In this document: piece by piece, positions 11,559-23,600 of the stretch
Position numbering within the stretch: the stretch's first letter is position 1
Layout: each line of letters starts with the position of its first letter
NCBI GenBank assembly: GCA_015501075.1
Contig: JADNYJ010000004.1
Span: 620,001 to 684,000 of the forward strand
Origin: Gymnopilus junonius
Lineage: Eukaryota; Basidiomycota; Agaricomycetes; Agaricales; Galerinaceae
Length of the DNA stretch: 64,000 bases
Direction: 5' to 3'
Translations under genes and position numbers: made by a program
The notes under the pieces: model-generated
The model's database searches: none
Seen by the model: the letters and a program-made list of their open reading frames with translations, nothing else
What the model was told of the DNA's origin: nothing

Positions 11559-12305
11559 CGAAGGCAAGGCGACTTCAGATAACAACCGACCAAGGGAATA
11601 GATATGACTTGAATAAGGCTGAGGTAACGAGGAATGCTATATAAACTATTTTGAACAAAGAAACGAAGGCGAGACAGGAATGCTCGAATGAACAGTGGAT
11701 GCTGAAGTCGGTAGAGGATCAAAATCGGTCAGGACGGCTTTCTACTCCTCATGAATGATTGGACAAATCGGAACCAGGACGTCAGTTTTTTCCAAGGCCT
11801 TTGAAAATGAGTCCAAAAATGCAGTCTTATATCGTTCTGACGGAAGGTCGTTGATAGATGGACAATATATTCATGTATGCATTCGCATTTGTCGATTTGT
11901 CAAGGCAACGTCAAGGTCTGAAAAAGTAGGTGGTGGTGATCATGAACATTGAATATTGAGGACGCGTCAACAGTCACTCCGAGTCTCCGAATTATTGGCG
12001 TGACAATGAACAAGATGAACCTACATCATGTTCATGGTCATCATCATGAACGTTTCGAGTTACGTCCCCTTCATGGGTCGCATTTCAACATGTCCGTCAT
12101 ACATAAAGGCTGGTCAGTTGCACGGTAAACTTTGGCGGACCCTCCTGGCCAGTACGGAACATTTCAATCCCATAAAGCCCTTGAGACACTTCCTAACAGT
12201 ACGTGCTTACGTAGAAAGTCCAAGGCATGGATCATGTTGACAATCTTTCTGTAGACAGCCCTAAACATGCCACCGCATTGACCACAGTACTTCTAACTAA
12301 CATAC
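11559..12305. other. Intergenic between two minus-strand genes
   Basis: Upstream region of the GH71 gene and downstream region of panB. No coding sequence was recognised on either strand. Confidence 0.45.
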
Positions 12306-13331
12306 TTATGCCGCTTTAGATTCCATAAACCGCGCCCATTCGTCCTTGTCCATCGAATAACTTTCTGCCTGAGGATCAGGAAATGTGCCGTTTTTGACAG
12401 CTTCGCCATAGCTGAGGACGGCCTGGTCCCGTACCTCTTTCAGATTCCCAAATCGTCTAACGAATTTAGCCTTATGGCCTGACCAAGTGCCTAACATGTC
12501 GTCGTAAACGAGAACCTGAAAGCGAATGGTGAGCTCTTTGTCATAATGATGTCCCGAAAAATAATTCACTTGTCCACTTGTGTGAGGCCCTGCACCAATT
12601 CCAATGGTTGGAATTTTTAGTCGCTCTGTAATATACTTTCCGAGTTCTTGAGGAACGGCTTCAACCAACATTGCAAATGCGCCTGCTTCTTCAAGAGCTA
12701 ACGCATCAGCCACCAGCTTCTTCGCCCCCTCTACACTTTTCCCCTGGACTTTGTAACCAGACAACGCGCAATGTCTCTGCGGCATAAGACCGATATGAGC
12801 CATCACTGGGATTCCAACCTCCGTCATGCGCCGCACGACTTCCACAATTTCCCGACCACCCTCGAGTTTGAGGCCTTCCACTTTGCCTTCTTGGATGAGC
12901 CGAACAGCATTGGCCACCGCGTCACTGACGGAACTGTAATACGACCCATAAGGCATATCCGCCACAAGGAACGGATGCGTCGTTCCTCGTGCTACTGCCT
13001 GCGCATGATGGATCATATCCGGCAAGGTGAGCTGGGTCGTCGACGTATAACCCAGGCACACCTGCGCCAGGGAATCGCCGACGAGAGTAATGTCGGTGAG
13101 GGTGGAAGATGAACATGCCAATGCGGATGGATAATCGTATGCCGTTAACATTGTGATGGGTGTCTTGGATTGCCGCATATCATGCAGGGCCTGGATGGTG
13201 ACCTTCTTGCGGGAAATAGGTGTTGTTGCCGGATCCTTTGCTGCTGGACGAACGCTCATGCATCGGTGTAGTTGTTGAACCCTGTGAAAGAGCTCGCGTG
13301 AGGCGCGATAGTGTGCTGCAGACATCGACAT
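12306..13331 (-). CDS. panB: 3-methyl-2-oxobutanoate hydroxymethyltransferase (ketopantoate hydroxymethyltransferase)
   Basis: A PanB TIM barrel: KVTIQALHDMRQSKTPITML, TAYDYPSA, the metal/substrate region VGDSLAQV, VADMPYGSY, KLEGG, VMAHIGLMPQ, ALVEAVP-type segments and GIGAGPHTSGQ. It transfers a hydroxymethyl group from methylene-tetrahydrofolate to 2-oxoisovalerate, the first committed step to pantothenate and CoA. The unspliced frame is open for 341 codons, but 12516-12569 is almost certainly a 54 nt intron (GTGAAT...CAG) that happens to lack stops. Removing it joins GPHTSGQ to VLVYDDMLG, as in the family. An N-terminal extension of about 45 residues rich in Arg/Ser could be a mitochondrial presequence. 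Confidence 0.93.
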   Translation of the reverse strand: MSMSAAHYRASRELFHRVQQLHRCMSVRPAAKDPATTPISRKKVTIQALHDMRQSKTPITMLTAYDYPSALACSSSTLTDITLVGDSLAQVCLGYTSTTQLTLPDMIHHAQAVARGTTHPFLVADMPYGSYYSSVSDAVANAVRLIQEGKVEGLKLEGGREIVEVVRRMTEVGIPVMAHIGLMPQRHCALSGYKVQGKSVEGAKKLVADALALEEAGAFAMLVEAVPQELGKYITERLKIPTIGIGAGPHTSGQVNYFSGHHYDKELTIRFQVLVYDDMLGTWSGHKAKFVRRFGNLKEVRDQAVLSYGEAVKNGTFPDPQAESYSMDKDEWARFMESKAA

Positions 13332-14396
13332 TCTGGATTCTGTGAAGAAATGGTTGGTGCCTTGTTCCTCTTTGCGTTGGGTTGTATTTATTGAGGCTCA
13401 CGTCTGCGTCAAGTCAGGATTATCAGCAGATTTTATAGCCTCGTTCGATCTTTCTGCACCATGGTACTTTACCGGTGGTCTGAGCAATGTAAAACGTGAC
13501 CCGAGGTCATTGTATGGGGTCGTACGGTTCAAGTCTCGCCGAAACAACAGCTTGGGGAGGTCTGACATTTCCCATAATCCATGTCCTTGGGGTGTTTCTG
13601 ACTATCATCGACCGCATTTGAACCATCTTTCAAAATTTCTGTGATGTTCCGGGTGCAAGAAAACCGGATGCCGATTGCCCAACTGCCAGTTCCTAAAGAG
13701 TCACGTGATGTATCACGTCGCGACTCGCCAATTAATTAGTGTTCAACTCATCTCATTCCAGCTTTTGCTTGATTTCACTGAATGCTCCAGCTGTTTCATG
13801 AGTAATATGACTCCCATGGCTTCAGACCGAAATGCGGTTAAAACTGCACCACCGCAGATACTTACCTGCAAGTTATTTTATCTTCTAATCCTCGTGTCAG
13901 AGGTCTGAGTCAAGCTAAAACTTACGATACGCAGCCTTATGAACCCATTTACGCAGTCATTGGCAGCGACTGCGGAACACCTTGTCATTCTTTTTCTATT
14001 CTTGTATCCCTGAAATGATGGAACAAGTGAATTACCATATTGGAATGCCCCATAATAGACATGCTGTGAATTACCAAGAATACCTCGAAATGCGCCACGG
14101 AGGTTCATTCAGAGAGGGAAGACCTATGAATAAAGCTACGTTATTATTGTCAGAACCTTGCTCTTAGACGTCGATTTGACTAGTAACTAGATATCAAACA
14201 CTGGTATATCATAAAGGAATTACGCCGAACGTAAAGATTTTCACAAGTCTAGGCAATCGATCGGACTCTGTTGTCCTCGTTTTGGCCTCGTTTTGGCCTC
14301 GTTTTAAGGTCATCTGCCGAATTTAAGCGCCCATTATCAAGATAAAAACCAGTGGGAACACCCTTTCCCTTCGCCAACACGACACTTCGAAACCTG
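13332..14396. other. Divergent intergenic region of panB and the BTB gene
   Basis: About 1.06 kb between two divergent ATGs. Short repeats of TTTTGGCCTCG occur near 14279-14305. No coding region was accepted. Confidence 0.45.
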
Positions 14397-15595
14397 ATGT
14401 CCTCCCCATCTGACAACCGTCCTCTGAGTCCTAGTCCTTCTTCAAAGCCTGTTTCTCGTCCAACGTCACCCACATCCATTGATGGATGGGGATCGCATGC
14501 TGGAACCAGCACTGAAAGGCCCATCACTCGTCTCGACGACACTTTCAATTTTCAAATCGTAGTATTCCAGGTACTTTATCATTTTCTCCAAGTTGATGCA
14601 GTACGTTAATGGCATACATAGGTTGAGGATACACTCTTTCAAGTCCTCAAAAATGGTTTCAATGTTCCTGGGACGCCGTTTGAATCGATGTTCGCATTGC
14701 CACAAACGCCGATAGACATTGTAAATTCTCCAATCGAAGGGAGCACCCTCAGTGATCCCATTTACTTGCCGGGAATCAAGGTCAAATATTTTCGTGCCTT
14801 TCTGCGTATCCTGTATCCATTGTAAGCACCCATTTGAAATTTAAATAGTACTTACTGGACATCCGTGCATTGATCATTTTTGTAGTATTGGTCAGGTTCC
14901 GGTTGTTGGGTATGACGATTGGGTTGGTGTGTTAGACCTAGCGACTATGTGGTTTTTCACAGAGGTTTCTGCCCTTTGTCTATTCCAATTCACCAGTCTC
15001 TGATTATTCCTCTTGCCAGATTCGCACCAAAGCTATTGCTGCGTTGGCTGAGCTAATCAAGGAGAAGCCCATTCTTGAAAGAATTTCCTTGGCACGGAAA
15101 TATCGCGTACCAGACTGGCTCAAAGATGGATATGTCGAAATTGCCATGAAAAGACCGTTGCAACTGGAAGAACTTTTACCAAGGGATTCACAGTTTGAGG
15201 AGCTTTCAGATAAAGATCAGAATTCGGCCCTTTACTGGAAGGAGAGCTCCGAAAAATGGGAAACAACTGCTCAAAACTGGGAAGCTGTCGCGAGGATCTG
15301 TACAATCCAAACGAATGCATCCACTTCGGCCATGGGTTATGGTGAACAGTACTGCGATACTTGCGCCAAATATTACGGGAATTCATACCCTGATTACCCT
15401 GCCTGTAAGTGTCGTATCGGAACTATGGTCGAGGAAGTCTTTCGTAAAGAATTGGAAAGACTCAAGGATAATGTCGAACATATTGAACCTTCTCTTCCGG
15501 GTAAGCAATGCATTACATCAAATAATTTATTATTCTCATAAAGTTTTGCAGTCACTACCGGGAAAAAGAAGAAAAAGAAGAAAGGCGGTCTATAG
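14397..15595 (+). CDS. BTB/POZ domain protein
   Basis: Exons 14397-14570, 14622-14821, 14886-14964, 15020-15500 and 15552-15595; frame is kept. After a Ser/Pro-rich leader of about 45 residues, the BTB core reads VEDTLFQVLKNGF, FESMFALPQTP, DPIYLPGIKVKYFRAFLRIL, then DDWVGVLDLATMWFFTEIRT. A helical C-terminal part begins EKPILERISLARKYRVPDWL. A cysteine cluster (CDTCAKYY, PACKCR) lies near the end, and the last residues are a lysine run, GKKKKKKKGGL. This is the common agaricomycete BTB architecture. BTB domains dimerise and may serve as Cullin-3 adaptors, but no specific role is known. It is convergent with the next gene. Confidence 0.85.
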
Positions 15596-15829
15596 GTTAC
15601 ATTGAGTGCCCTAATACAAGCAGCCAGTTGTCATGTATTCTTCTGAAAATTCTATGGTTAGTTCATGGCAATTGCCGAATGAAATGCACATTTTGAATGC
15701 AGAGGACATTTATTGTAAGGTATGCTACAGTGTCATTCCTCTTCCCCTAGGCTGCGTTATTGCCAGTGGGTGATGTGATAAAAGAGTAGCATGCATAAGA
15801 TATACTAACAGGGCAACTTTCCATTTATC

Positions 15830-16632
15830 TAGACAGTAGTAACCTTGGCTTCGCGTAACTTCGCCCTTGCACGTTCCTCAGCGAAAAATTTTGCACTAAA
15901 CGCACTGTCGATAAATTCCTTCACAAGACGCATTTTTGGAAGGGCCTGTGAGCCTGGTGGTACAGGAACGAAATGTACGATGATGGTGTACTCGTTGGCG
16001 TACGGTATACCGCTGGCCGACTCGCCTATCGATGATGCCTAGAAGAGTAAATTCGTTAGTCGTAGATTCCTCCAATGATGCGATGATCGGTAAAGACCAT
16101 GCGTATCCTCGGCAAAGAAGGCAAGGGAAACACATTGGGGAAAGTGGCGCAGAAGTGGGTCCAATGCAATAATGATATGGCATGGACTTACATGGACCGT
16201 CATCTTCTCGTCAGCTTCGATGACCTCATGTATCGTGACCTACATCGTTAATAGACACCGTAGATGTTCGTGGAATGCAAGAGAAGAAAAGCGTAAAGAA
16301 GGAAACAAAAAAGGGACGAAAAATATAGTCAGCGACTAATATTATCTCGAGGAAGACAGGTGCTTCACCTTAAATCTTTTGAAGAGAGGCATGACTCCTT
16401 TCAGATACTCCCTGTACTGGCGTTTGTTCAGAACAGGGCGGCCAAGAGACGAAGGGAGTATGCGGTGCTCAAGCTGATCGTCAAAGCAGTCGACGATGAG
16501 GTCCAAGTCCCATGCGTGATAAGCGTCGATAAATGCCAGGAAGGCTCGGAGGTAGCGCGACGGGTGGTCGGGTATTGTGAACCCGTAGTTTGGAGATTCG
16601 CTGGGATTGAAATGATATTCTGGCGCAGACAT
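15830..16632 (-). CDS. NTF2-like / SnoaL-like protein
   Basis: Three exons. The first begins MSAPEYHFNPSESPNYG and has the NTF2-fold opening RAFLAFIDAYHAWDLDLIVD, then LEHRILPSSLGRPVLNKRQY. The later exons give VTIHEVIEADEKMTVHA, ASGIPYANEYTIIVHF and a C-terminal helix ending REAKVTTV. This is the usual basidiomycete SnoaL-like protein of about 160-170 residues. The fold is a cone-shaped barrel used by isomerases, hydratases and binding proteins. Catalytic residues cannot be assigned, so the substrate is unknown. Confidence 0.75.
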
Positions 16633-17943
16633 CCTCAGTCGACGGCGGCACAGGCCAATGGCAGTAAGCGGGCTATATCAGTCGAAGCCAATGACGACGC
16701 TTGAGAATCTACGTGAAAACAAAGAAAAAAAGCTTCGCGGGAGGTTTGTAAGGCGGTCGAACGGCGTTGAATACTAGAGAGATAAACCAACTCACCAAGG
16801 ATGTCGGGCGCAACAAAGATAGAGAACGAAACGGGTGAGAAATATTTTAAGGAGGTATTAAAGCGGGCTGAATCAATTATACCAAAAAGCTGTATAAGCA
16901 TCCTTATGTCAAAGCGCGTGGAGAGGGATTTTTCCGAGAAAGGTTCCTGAGAGATTGGGCACTTATTTCCCATGGAGAAGGCTTTCTCTGACGACTGGGA
17001 ATAGGGAAAATTTTCAAAGAGAATCAAATAAAGGCGGGGATTTTACCGCTCGAACGACATGGCTGATTGAGGAAGGTAGCGCAGGTCTGGTCGGTGACGG
17101 GCGTGGGCTAGGATGCCGACATTAAATCGGGAACCATTACGGCAGACTAGCAACACAACCTCGCGGGAACCAACACTCGCTCTGACAGCTCTCGAACAGA
17201 ACGTATCTGACAGCTTTCGGTAACGGCCTTCGCCGCCAATTTTTTTGGGGTCAAAATCACATTTTTGGCAAAAGCACCTGGTAGTTAGGTGTTATATTAG
17301 CTAGCCGTCACCGAGGGTCTTTCCCAGCTTGGACCTTGCTCTTATTCGATTTAGAAGCAAGTCATGCCCACATCGCCGCCGAAGAGCGACGACCCAGGAG
17401 TTTGATTAGATATGATGGGATATGAATGATGGGGCCAGACCCAAGTTATTTGCATAGGCCGTATGATTGGCTTGAAGACAGTCGGTTATTGGTCCAATAA
17501 CTCGGGCACACGAGTGAGGTAAGTGCTGCATGCATGCTCTGGAGCGGAAGCAAAGTTGGCAAGTCAATAAATTTCCAAAAAGAAAGAGGGTGTGGCGCGC
17601 AGATGATCGATCGGAATCGGACTTAGCATCCAATGATGATGTCGACCACGTTTATTCAGACTGACTAGCATTCAAGTTACTTGAGATGCGAAGTACAGCA
17701 AGAAAGTATAGGGCATAACATTTGTATAGGAATAAACCCAGGGTGCGTATCCATTATAGTACATATAGTCGTATGGAGAAGTAAGCCGTAACGCGTAACG
17801 TATCGTAATCATGAGCCAAGAATAGTGGTACAAACAAATTAACTTCCTTTCATTTACTCTTCAAGATGTATAGAGGTGAGGTGATAGACGTCAACGCAAG
17901 AAAGAACAAAAAAAAAGAATAAAATGGGTGAACAAACAGAGCC
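16633..17943. other. Intergenic, no gene seen
   Basis: About 1.3 kb between two minus-strand genes. The longest open frames (16635-17027 and 17406-17633, minus) have no family signature, and their composition looks non-coding. Confidence 0.45.
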
Positions 17944-19470
17944 TCAGATGAGGTAGACGTCTTCCTTTTCAACGCTATATTCTTCCAAACGTTTGAAATA
18001 CTCGATACGGTCTTGTCGCTCGCGTTCCCATTTCTAGAATGAGAAGCGAAGAAAATTAATTACGAGACCCTCGGGGTTCAGAAAATGGAAGATAAATTAC
18101 CTCTTCAAGGTCCTCTCCTTCGTCACCACTTGCCTCGGGCTTTTCCATCTTCTTCCCGACGGATCGAGCCTTACTGACAGGTTTCTTTGAAGCCCTGGCT
18201 TTGGTGGAGATAGTTGACCGTTTAATTTCAATAGGACCTTCATCGTCATGCTCTAGCAGTGGACGCTTCTGCCGCGGCCTGAGGCTCCTGTGCACAGATT
18301 GGGGATCAGCGCTACCATGTTCGTTTTCAGCCTCCGGCTCTGGAACCTGCTTGCTGGATCTAGCCTTCTTCAACGTTTTTTCGACTTCATAACTACGGTC
18401 GAGCTCCTTATTAAATTCGTCAAGGGGGGTATCATGCATGGGAGGAGCAGGCCGCTTTCGGCGGAGACCTTAGAAGGGGAAGGTGAACTGTCGATGGATG
18501 AGGCACAGGGGCTGAAAACATCAAAGCCCTCGTGTGATGACATCCGACGTCGCTTCTGTCTATCTTTGTGCGGAGTAGGAGGCATGCAACTTGTAGGTAC
18601 AGGGAGCATAGGAGCGGCACCGTCACGAACAGAACGCGTCAGACGACGGACGGGACGAGGAGACGATGTGTCAGCCACCAGGACGTGAATATCATCCTCG
18701 TCATCCTGCTCCCCTTGAGGTTCTAAAAAGGCTGCAAATTCTCTCTCGGCTTTAAGTTTGCGCTCTAGAGAAACAAACCCAAAAGGGTCCGAGTTGGAGC
18801 TAATGTGCGCAGGACTGTCTGCCGAAGGGGCGTGTGCACTGTCGAACTCTGACCATGGATCACAATGCTCCTGAGGAACTATGGGGTGCGACGAATGGCG
18901 CAAGTTATCGAGGAAGTGCGGTATGGATTGTTTAGAGAGAATGGGAGATCCTAGTGCCTCTGAAGGCGGAGAAGACGGAGGAAGTGGTGATGTAAATTTG
19001 GGGGGTGGAATAGTAACCGGTGTTTCTGACGGTGGCATTACTGCGACGACCTGATTGACATTCGCCGAAGCCTCAATGTTTTCGTCATTTTCCTCATCCT
19101 GAGTATGCTCGCCCCTGTTGGCAGCCTCAGGCGCAGGGAGGAACTGGTCCGTAATATCCTGGAGGGGCATCTTCTTCCTCTTCAATGGTGCCTTCAGCGG
19201 CTTATCCTTGCCTTTCGAGGCCGTTCGCGTCTTCTCGCCTAGGCCCTTGCCGGCCGTGCTCGCTCCGAGAACGGTGGCATTCGCCGTCCCCAATGGTGTG
19301 GCCCTTGTTCGACGTGTGGTATGCAATCGAGTGGCAGAGGCTGTTACTCGGCCGTCGTTCTCTTTCTCACTTTCGTAGGTGTTCTCGTTTCCGTTACGGC
19401 GTCTTCTTGTTGAGGTTGAAGTGTTTGCTGCGTCCCACTGGGCGCGAGTGATGTTCCTTGTCTTGGGCAT
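17944..19470 (-). CDS. Disordered KEN-box/FGF-motif protein, candidate fungal sororin
   Basis: Starts MPKTRNITRAQWDAANTS. Visible features are a KEN box at residues 36-38, a basic stretch with MPLQDITDQF at about 101-110, many SP/TP sites, DPFGFVSLERKLKAEREF with FGF at 230-232, a second basic region (RRRMSSHEGFDVFSP), and a short charged C-terminal helix WERERQDRIEYFKRLEEY ending VEKEDVYLI. KEN box, FGF motif and a terminal W...D.x.L helix are the hallmarks of sororin, which binds PDS5 and antagonises WAPL in cohesion. This assignment is inference. The frame changes once near 18460-18540, by a short intron (38-80 nt options exist) or an indel. The last intron joins LEE to KWERERQ. Confidence 0.6.
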
Positions 19471-20980
19471 TGTACAATGCCGGCACTACAAGAATGTTTG
19501 TGGGTGTATAGTCTGGGTTATTGAAAGTCCTCGAGATAGAATTGAAACTGTTTGAAATCCACTACACAAACGTTGGTCATCGAAGTGAAAGCAGGAGCAA
19601 CAATGACATACCGGTATTGTTTGCGGTTGGTGGCGATAGAGAATTCGAATCGTCTGAAAGGATTTAAAGGCGTAGCCGTCAACAATTCCACTGCAGAATA
19701 TGAAGAAAAGATGACATACCGGTAAACCAAGAAGATAATGTCGGAGTCGGAGGAAAAGATGCGAAGGTGACAGAAAATGCCTAAAGCAGGAATAGGTCAA
19801 CCGTGAGACTGCTTCGCGATTGTGAGAATGTTAAAGACGCGTCGCATCACCTGACCGCATCAACGCGTCTTATTTCAATTTAATTTTAAATCATTTTCAT
19901 TGCCAGTCATTGTCGATTTCCAGCTGTGTTCACAGTGTTAGTGACTCGGATGACATATACAACTCACATAGCACATTTTGTGTAAATCGATCAAGTACTA
20001 TTCAGGTCTGTAATTAAATCCAGTCAATCTCTTTACCCTCCTTTTTCGACTAAACTTTTTTCGCACTACTTACTAGACGAAAGCTCTGCTTGTATTTTTG
20101 AGCAGCACCGGTGACGCGGTGACAGATTTGCTATAAATTTACTAACACGATCTTTGCAAGCTTCTCGTGCATTGGACCTTCACAATCGATCAAGTCATCG
20201 ATCCAGGAGAGTAACTAAAAATAATGGTCTAGTCATTGAATCAGTTCTTCTAATCCATCTTAGATGGAATACCACCATATGCTGGACTGCGCGTGGCTGG
20301 ACTAGTGAAGAACACACTGGTAGCTTTCTCAACTTGAGAGTTGACTTTACGCCGTGCTACTTACTGGTGTGTCGGAAAAATTACGTTAAACTGGTTGATC
20401 GACTCGATATTTCTAGCTCCGCGCGAAGGTCCATGGGCGTCTGACTCTATCACTGCGCTCAAGAGACGACGTCAATCTGCCGAAATGTTCTGCTTTGCAG
20501 AGAAGCCGGGAAGCATGCTCAGGTCCGGCCTAGGGAGGAAGGCGCAGTGAGAACAACCTCCTTGCCCCTCATTTCGCCATAATTTGCATAAAAAACGCTG
20601 GACCCCTTGAACTGCGGAGAATCTTTGAATTATGCGCAGTGGCTGCCAAAATGATTTTACGAGAGATATCCTGGCGAAATTCTAGACGATGTCTTCGATA
20701 AGGCCTCCAGAGCGTATTCTTCGTGCGCTGGACTGTGGTTATCGCATTGGTTTATCTGAGTCTGCAATTATTCACATCTACCTGGCTTTTGAACCAGCGT
20801 CTACGACTCCAGCTGGACCCGCGTGATAGTGATAGACATCTGCTATCGGCTTTTCCACCTGACTGGGCGTCCATGGATTATCCGCTTTTGGCAGTCCAAC
20901 GTCATCCTCATGCTCCCGCAGTCATACATGTGTTCTAGCTCTCAAAAGCATCACCATCATTCACAGTCTTCAATACCGAC
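19471..20980. other. Intergenic; contains a diverged short tandem duplication
   Basis: Divergent promoter region. Between about 19550 and 19730 two similar units of roughly 110 bp each contain CCGGTATGTCAT (on the minus strand), followed by a pyrimidine tract and a related TTTCA(G/A)AC..TTC segment. They resemble 5' UTR exon/intron boundaries of the gene at 19470. No gene was recognised between 19800 and 20980. Confidence 0.4.
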
Positions 20981-20990
20981 GTATATAAAG
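20981..20990 (+). promoter_or_regulatory. T-A-T-A box of the first DUF7330 gene
   Basis: GTATATAAAG lies about 80 nt upstream of the ATG at 21063, the expected position for a core promoter element in a TATA-containing fungal gene. Confidence 0.55.
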
Positions 20991-21062
20991 TTTCAGATAC
21001 TTCCTGATCCTATACCTGACTAGTTCCATTCGTTTTCTCACTGCTCATTGCTTCAAGATATT

Positions 21063-22758
21063 ATGAGCTATTCGCCCATTGCACCTCTCGACCCCAAAGG
21101 CCCTGAGCAAGGTCTAGGCAAAGCAGAAGTAGAACCTCTCTCTGCCTCGACTTTGCCCGCCTCCTCGTACGCACAGGAGTATGGACACCATCATGGGCCT
21201 GCTCATCGAGAACGGCGCCGTGTAGGACGTCGTGTTTTCCACTTCCTTGTTGCTGGTACTTTTGTCTGGCTGTTGCTTAGCTTTCTCGCCAAGGGCTCTT
21301 TCCATGGCTGGATTCGTCACCATCGTCATCGCGAAACTTGGGTACGCCTTAGTGAATGCTTATTTATCGTACATGCAAGTACTAATGAAATGCTGACCAG
21401 ACTCAGTTGGGTAAGATGGACGGCGACTATGAATATGTCATTCCTGGGGACGTGGTCATCGACGAGTGCGTTCAGGGTGGGGATTGGACGCCGTCCGAAT
21501 TTTCCTCCGCTGTTGAGTTCCCTGGACAAGAAGCGGATGCATATCCATTCCACTACGAGGCCGAGACCTCATTTGATCTTCCACTTTCTTCCGACACTCT
21601 CTTTTTCATTTCCCGAGGCCGATTGCACAGCGGCAGTGTTAGAGTGGCGACATCTTCCGACCAAGCAGAAGATACTGCCACTGTTAACATTATAGTCCGA
21701 TATAATCATGATTACCTTCTGGACTCCACCAAGGCCTGCCTATTGTCTCGTCACGAAGGTGAAAAAGGCGTCGGTCTTTTTGTAAGCAGTTTCGTCTCTG
21801 TACATACTACCTGGTCTCATACTTGTGCAGACTCCCGAATGGCGAAGGGGCAGACGCTTCCCTGGACGAGATGGTCAAATACGCTATGAACTAAGTGTTG
21901 TCCTGCCAGAGCTTTCTGTAGAAGCTTTACCTCTGACCATCAAGAATTTTGAGACGGACATTGTCAACAGCGCTCACTTTTTGGAAGATTTGAATGGCAA
22001 GGTGTTCTTTGATTCTCTCTTATTGAAAGGTTCCAACGGACCCGTTCATGCCAAGGTGATTTTCTTCTTCCGTATGACCTAGAATTGGGCTAATGGTATC
22101 TTGACATGTGCAGTCGGTCAATTCGACGACTGTGGAAGTGCATGCTAGCAACGCTCCGATCTACGGAAAATTCAACACTACTAGTTCATTGGTCCTTGAG
22201 ACTTCCAATGGCCCTATCTTCGTCGATGTAGGACTTGAAAGTGACGCCGATGGCTCTTCCCCAACATTTAAAGCTCATACCAGTAATGGGTAAGCTCTTC
22301 TGTTCTTGTTCATATCATGCCATAAGAATTCTGAACGGTCATGATTATTCAGGAAAATAGAAGCTCACACCAGCCTGACCTCGGCTTCTGGTTCGGGAGG
22401 TTCTTTTGAGGTCACGACTTCCACATCCAATGCCCCTCTTGTCGTCACTTTCCCTGCTTCTCCGGTAGACTCCAAGCTAAACCTCAAAGGGTCGACGTCC
22501 AACGCTCAGGCAGCGGTCTTCCTCCACCCTGCATATGAGGGTAGCTTTGATCTCCACACTTCACTTGCCAGACCTTCCGTCAACCGCAATCCTGAAGTAG
22601 AGGACCCAACTGGACAAGGGAGAAAGAGGGTGCTCGAAATCAGCAACTATGGCAGGCCTTCAACGACCGGCAATGTTTATTGGGGTGCTGGCGAAAGGAA
22701 GTCAGAAGGATCGGTCGTTGTCCGCACTTCGATTTCCCCTGTGGTGCTTGCACTTTAA
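21063..22758 (+). CDS. DUF7330-type single-pass membrane protein, copy 1
   Basis: Five exons: 21063-21341, 21407-21781, 21831-22055, 22114-22289 and 22353-22758; 486 residues. A cytosolic Pro/Ser/His-rich N-terminus is followed by one membrane segment at about residues 60-76 (FLVAGTFVWLLLSFLA). The outer region has repeated beta-rich units with recurring GSNGP, ETSNGPIFVDVGLESDADG and TSNAPLVVTFPASP motifs, and it opens with ETSFDLPLSSDTLFF. The repeated S-N-[AG]-P pattern resembles DUF4097/adhesin-like beta-helix repeats. The function of the family is unknown; surface or vacuolar-lumen exposure is inferred from topology. It is the tandem neighbour of a paralog with the same intron positions. 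Confidence 0.8.
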
Positions 22759-23600
22759 CAAGTTTCCAAAATCCTTTTACTTCTACGTACTTCTTCGATA
22801 GTTTTTCATGTTCTGATTCGTATTCGCTGCTGCCCTTATTCAGTGTCCTTGAATTGAACGACGTTTTATTGGCGTGGATCGCCCTCTCTTGCCTTAAATC
22901 TGTGGAAATTGAATTGTTCTCACCTCGTTATCCAAAAATTTCTGCTACTTAATTATGAAGATGTGCATACTAGTCGCTCAAACCGATGTAGACTCGGAGG
23001 AGCTAATCCTCTCCATTCATCCCACTAATGTTCTTGCTGATGCTAAAGCCCCACACATTGCCTAGTGGCCGAAAGTCGTTGAAAGTAATCTGAAAGAGAA
23101 TCATCGAAGACAGTCTGATCATCAGGATATTTAGTTTACATAGACTCCGAGGCATTAGCTTGTGCAGTGATGTTGGCCCTAAGTAGTACTAGTACTGTAC
23201 TTAAAATAAGCATATACCGTTCTGACTAAGTACTGACTGTGATTCGGACTTGATTTGGTCACTCGCTAGATTTACGCCTATAGAAAGCCTGGAACAAGCT
23301 TGTGCTTTGCCTAGCCTAACGTCCACATAGCGCGTTCGCATGGATGACCTGCAGTGGACTGCCAGGATATATGTAAGGGGTCTCACTCGGCGACAGTGAA
23401 CTCCGCTTAGAGCGGCCTGAATGATATCACCCACATGTATTCATCATTTGTTCTATTTCCGCAGTCACATACCCCGCAACATCCACCTGTCTTAGCTAGT
23501 GTTTACCGTCATACATGAAATAAGGTTTCTGCCTGCAGAAGACTTCCGATCTTTACTAATTCTCACTAGACTTCACCGAGTTACTCTCAAGAACCCGATC
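22759..23600. other. Intergenic between the DUF7330 paralogs
   Basis: 3' flank of copy 1 and promoter of copy 2. Nothing coding was recognised. The spacer shows no obvious similarity to the region upstream of copy 1. Confidence 0.45.

Noticed and set aside
18290..18688. 132-codon + strand frame within the candidate sororin gene
   Set aside because: Antisense shadow; the minus strand has the coherent protein with a supported C-terminal intron.
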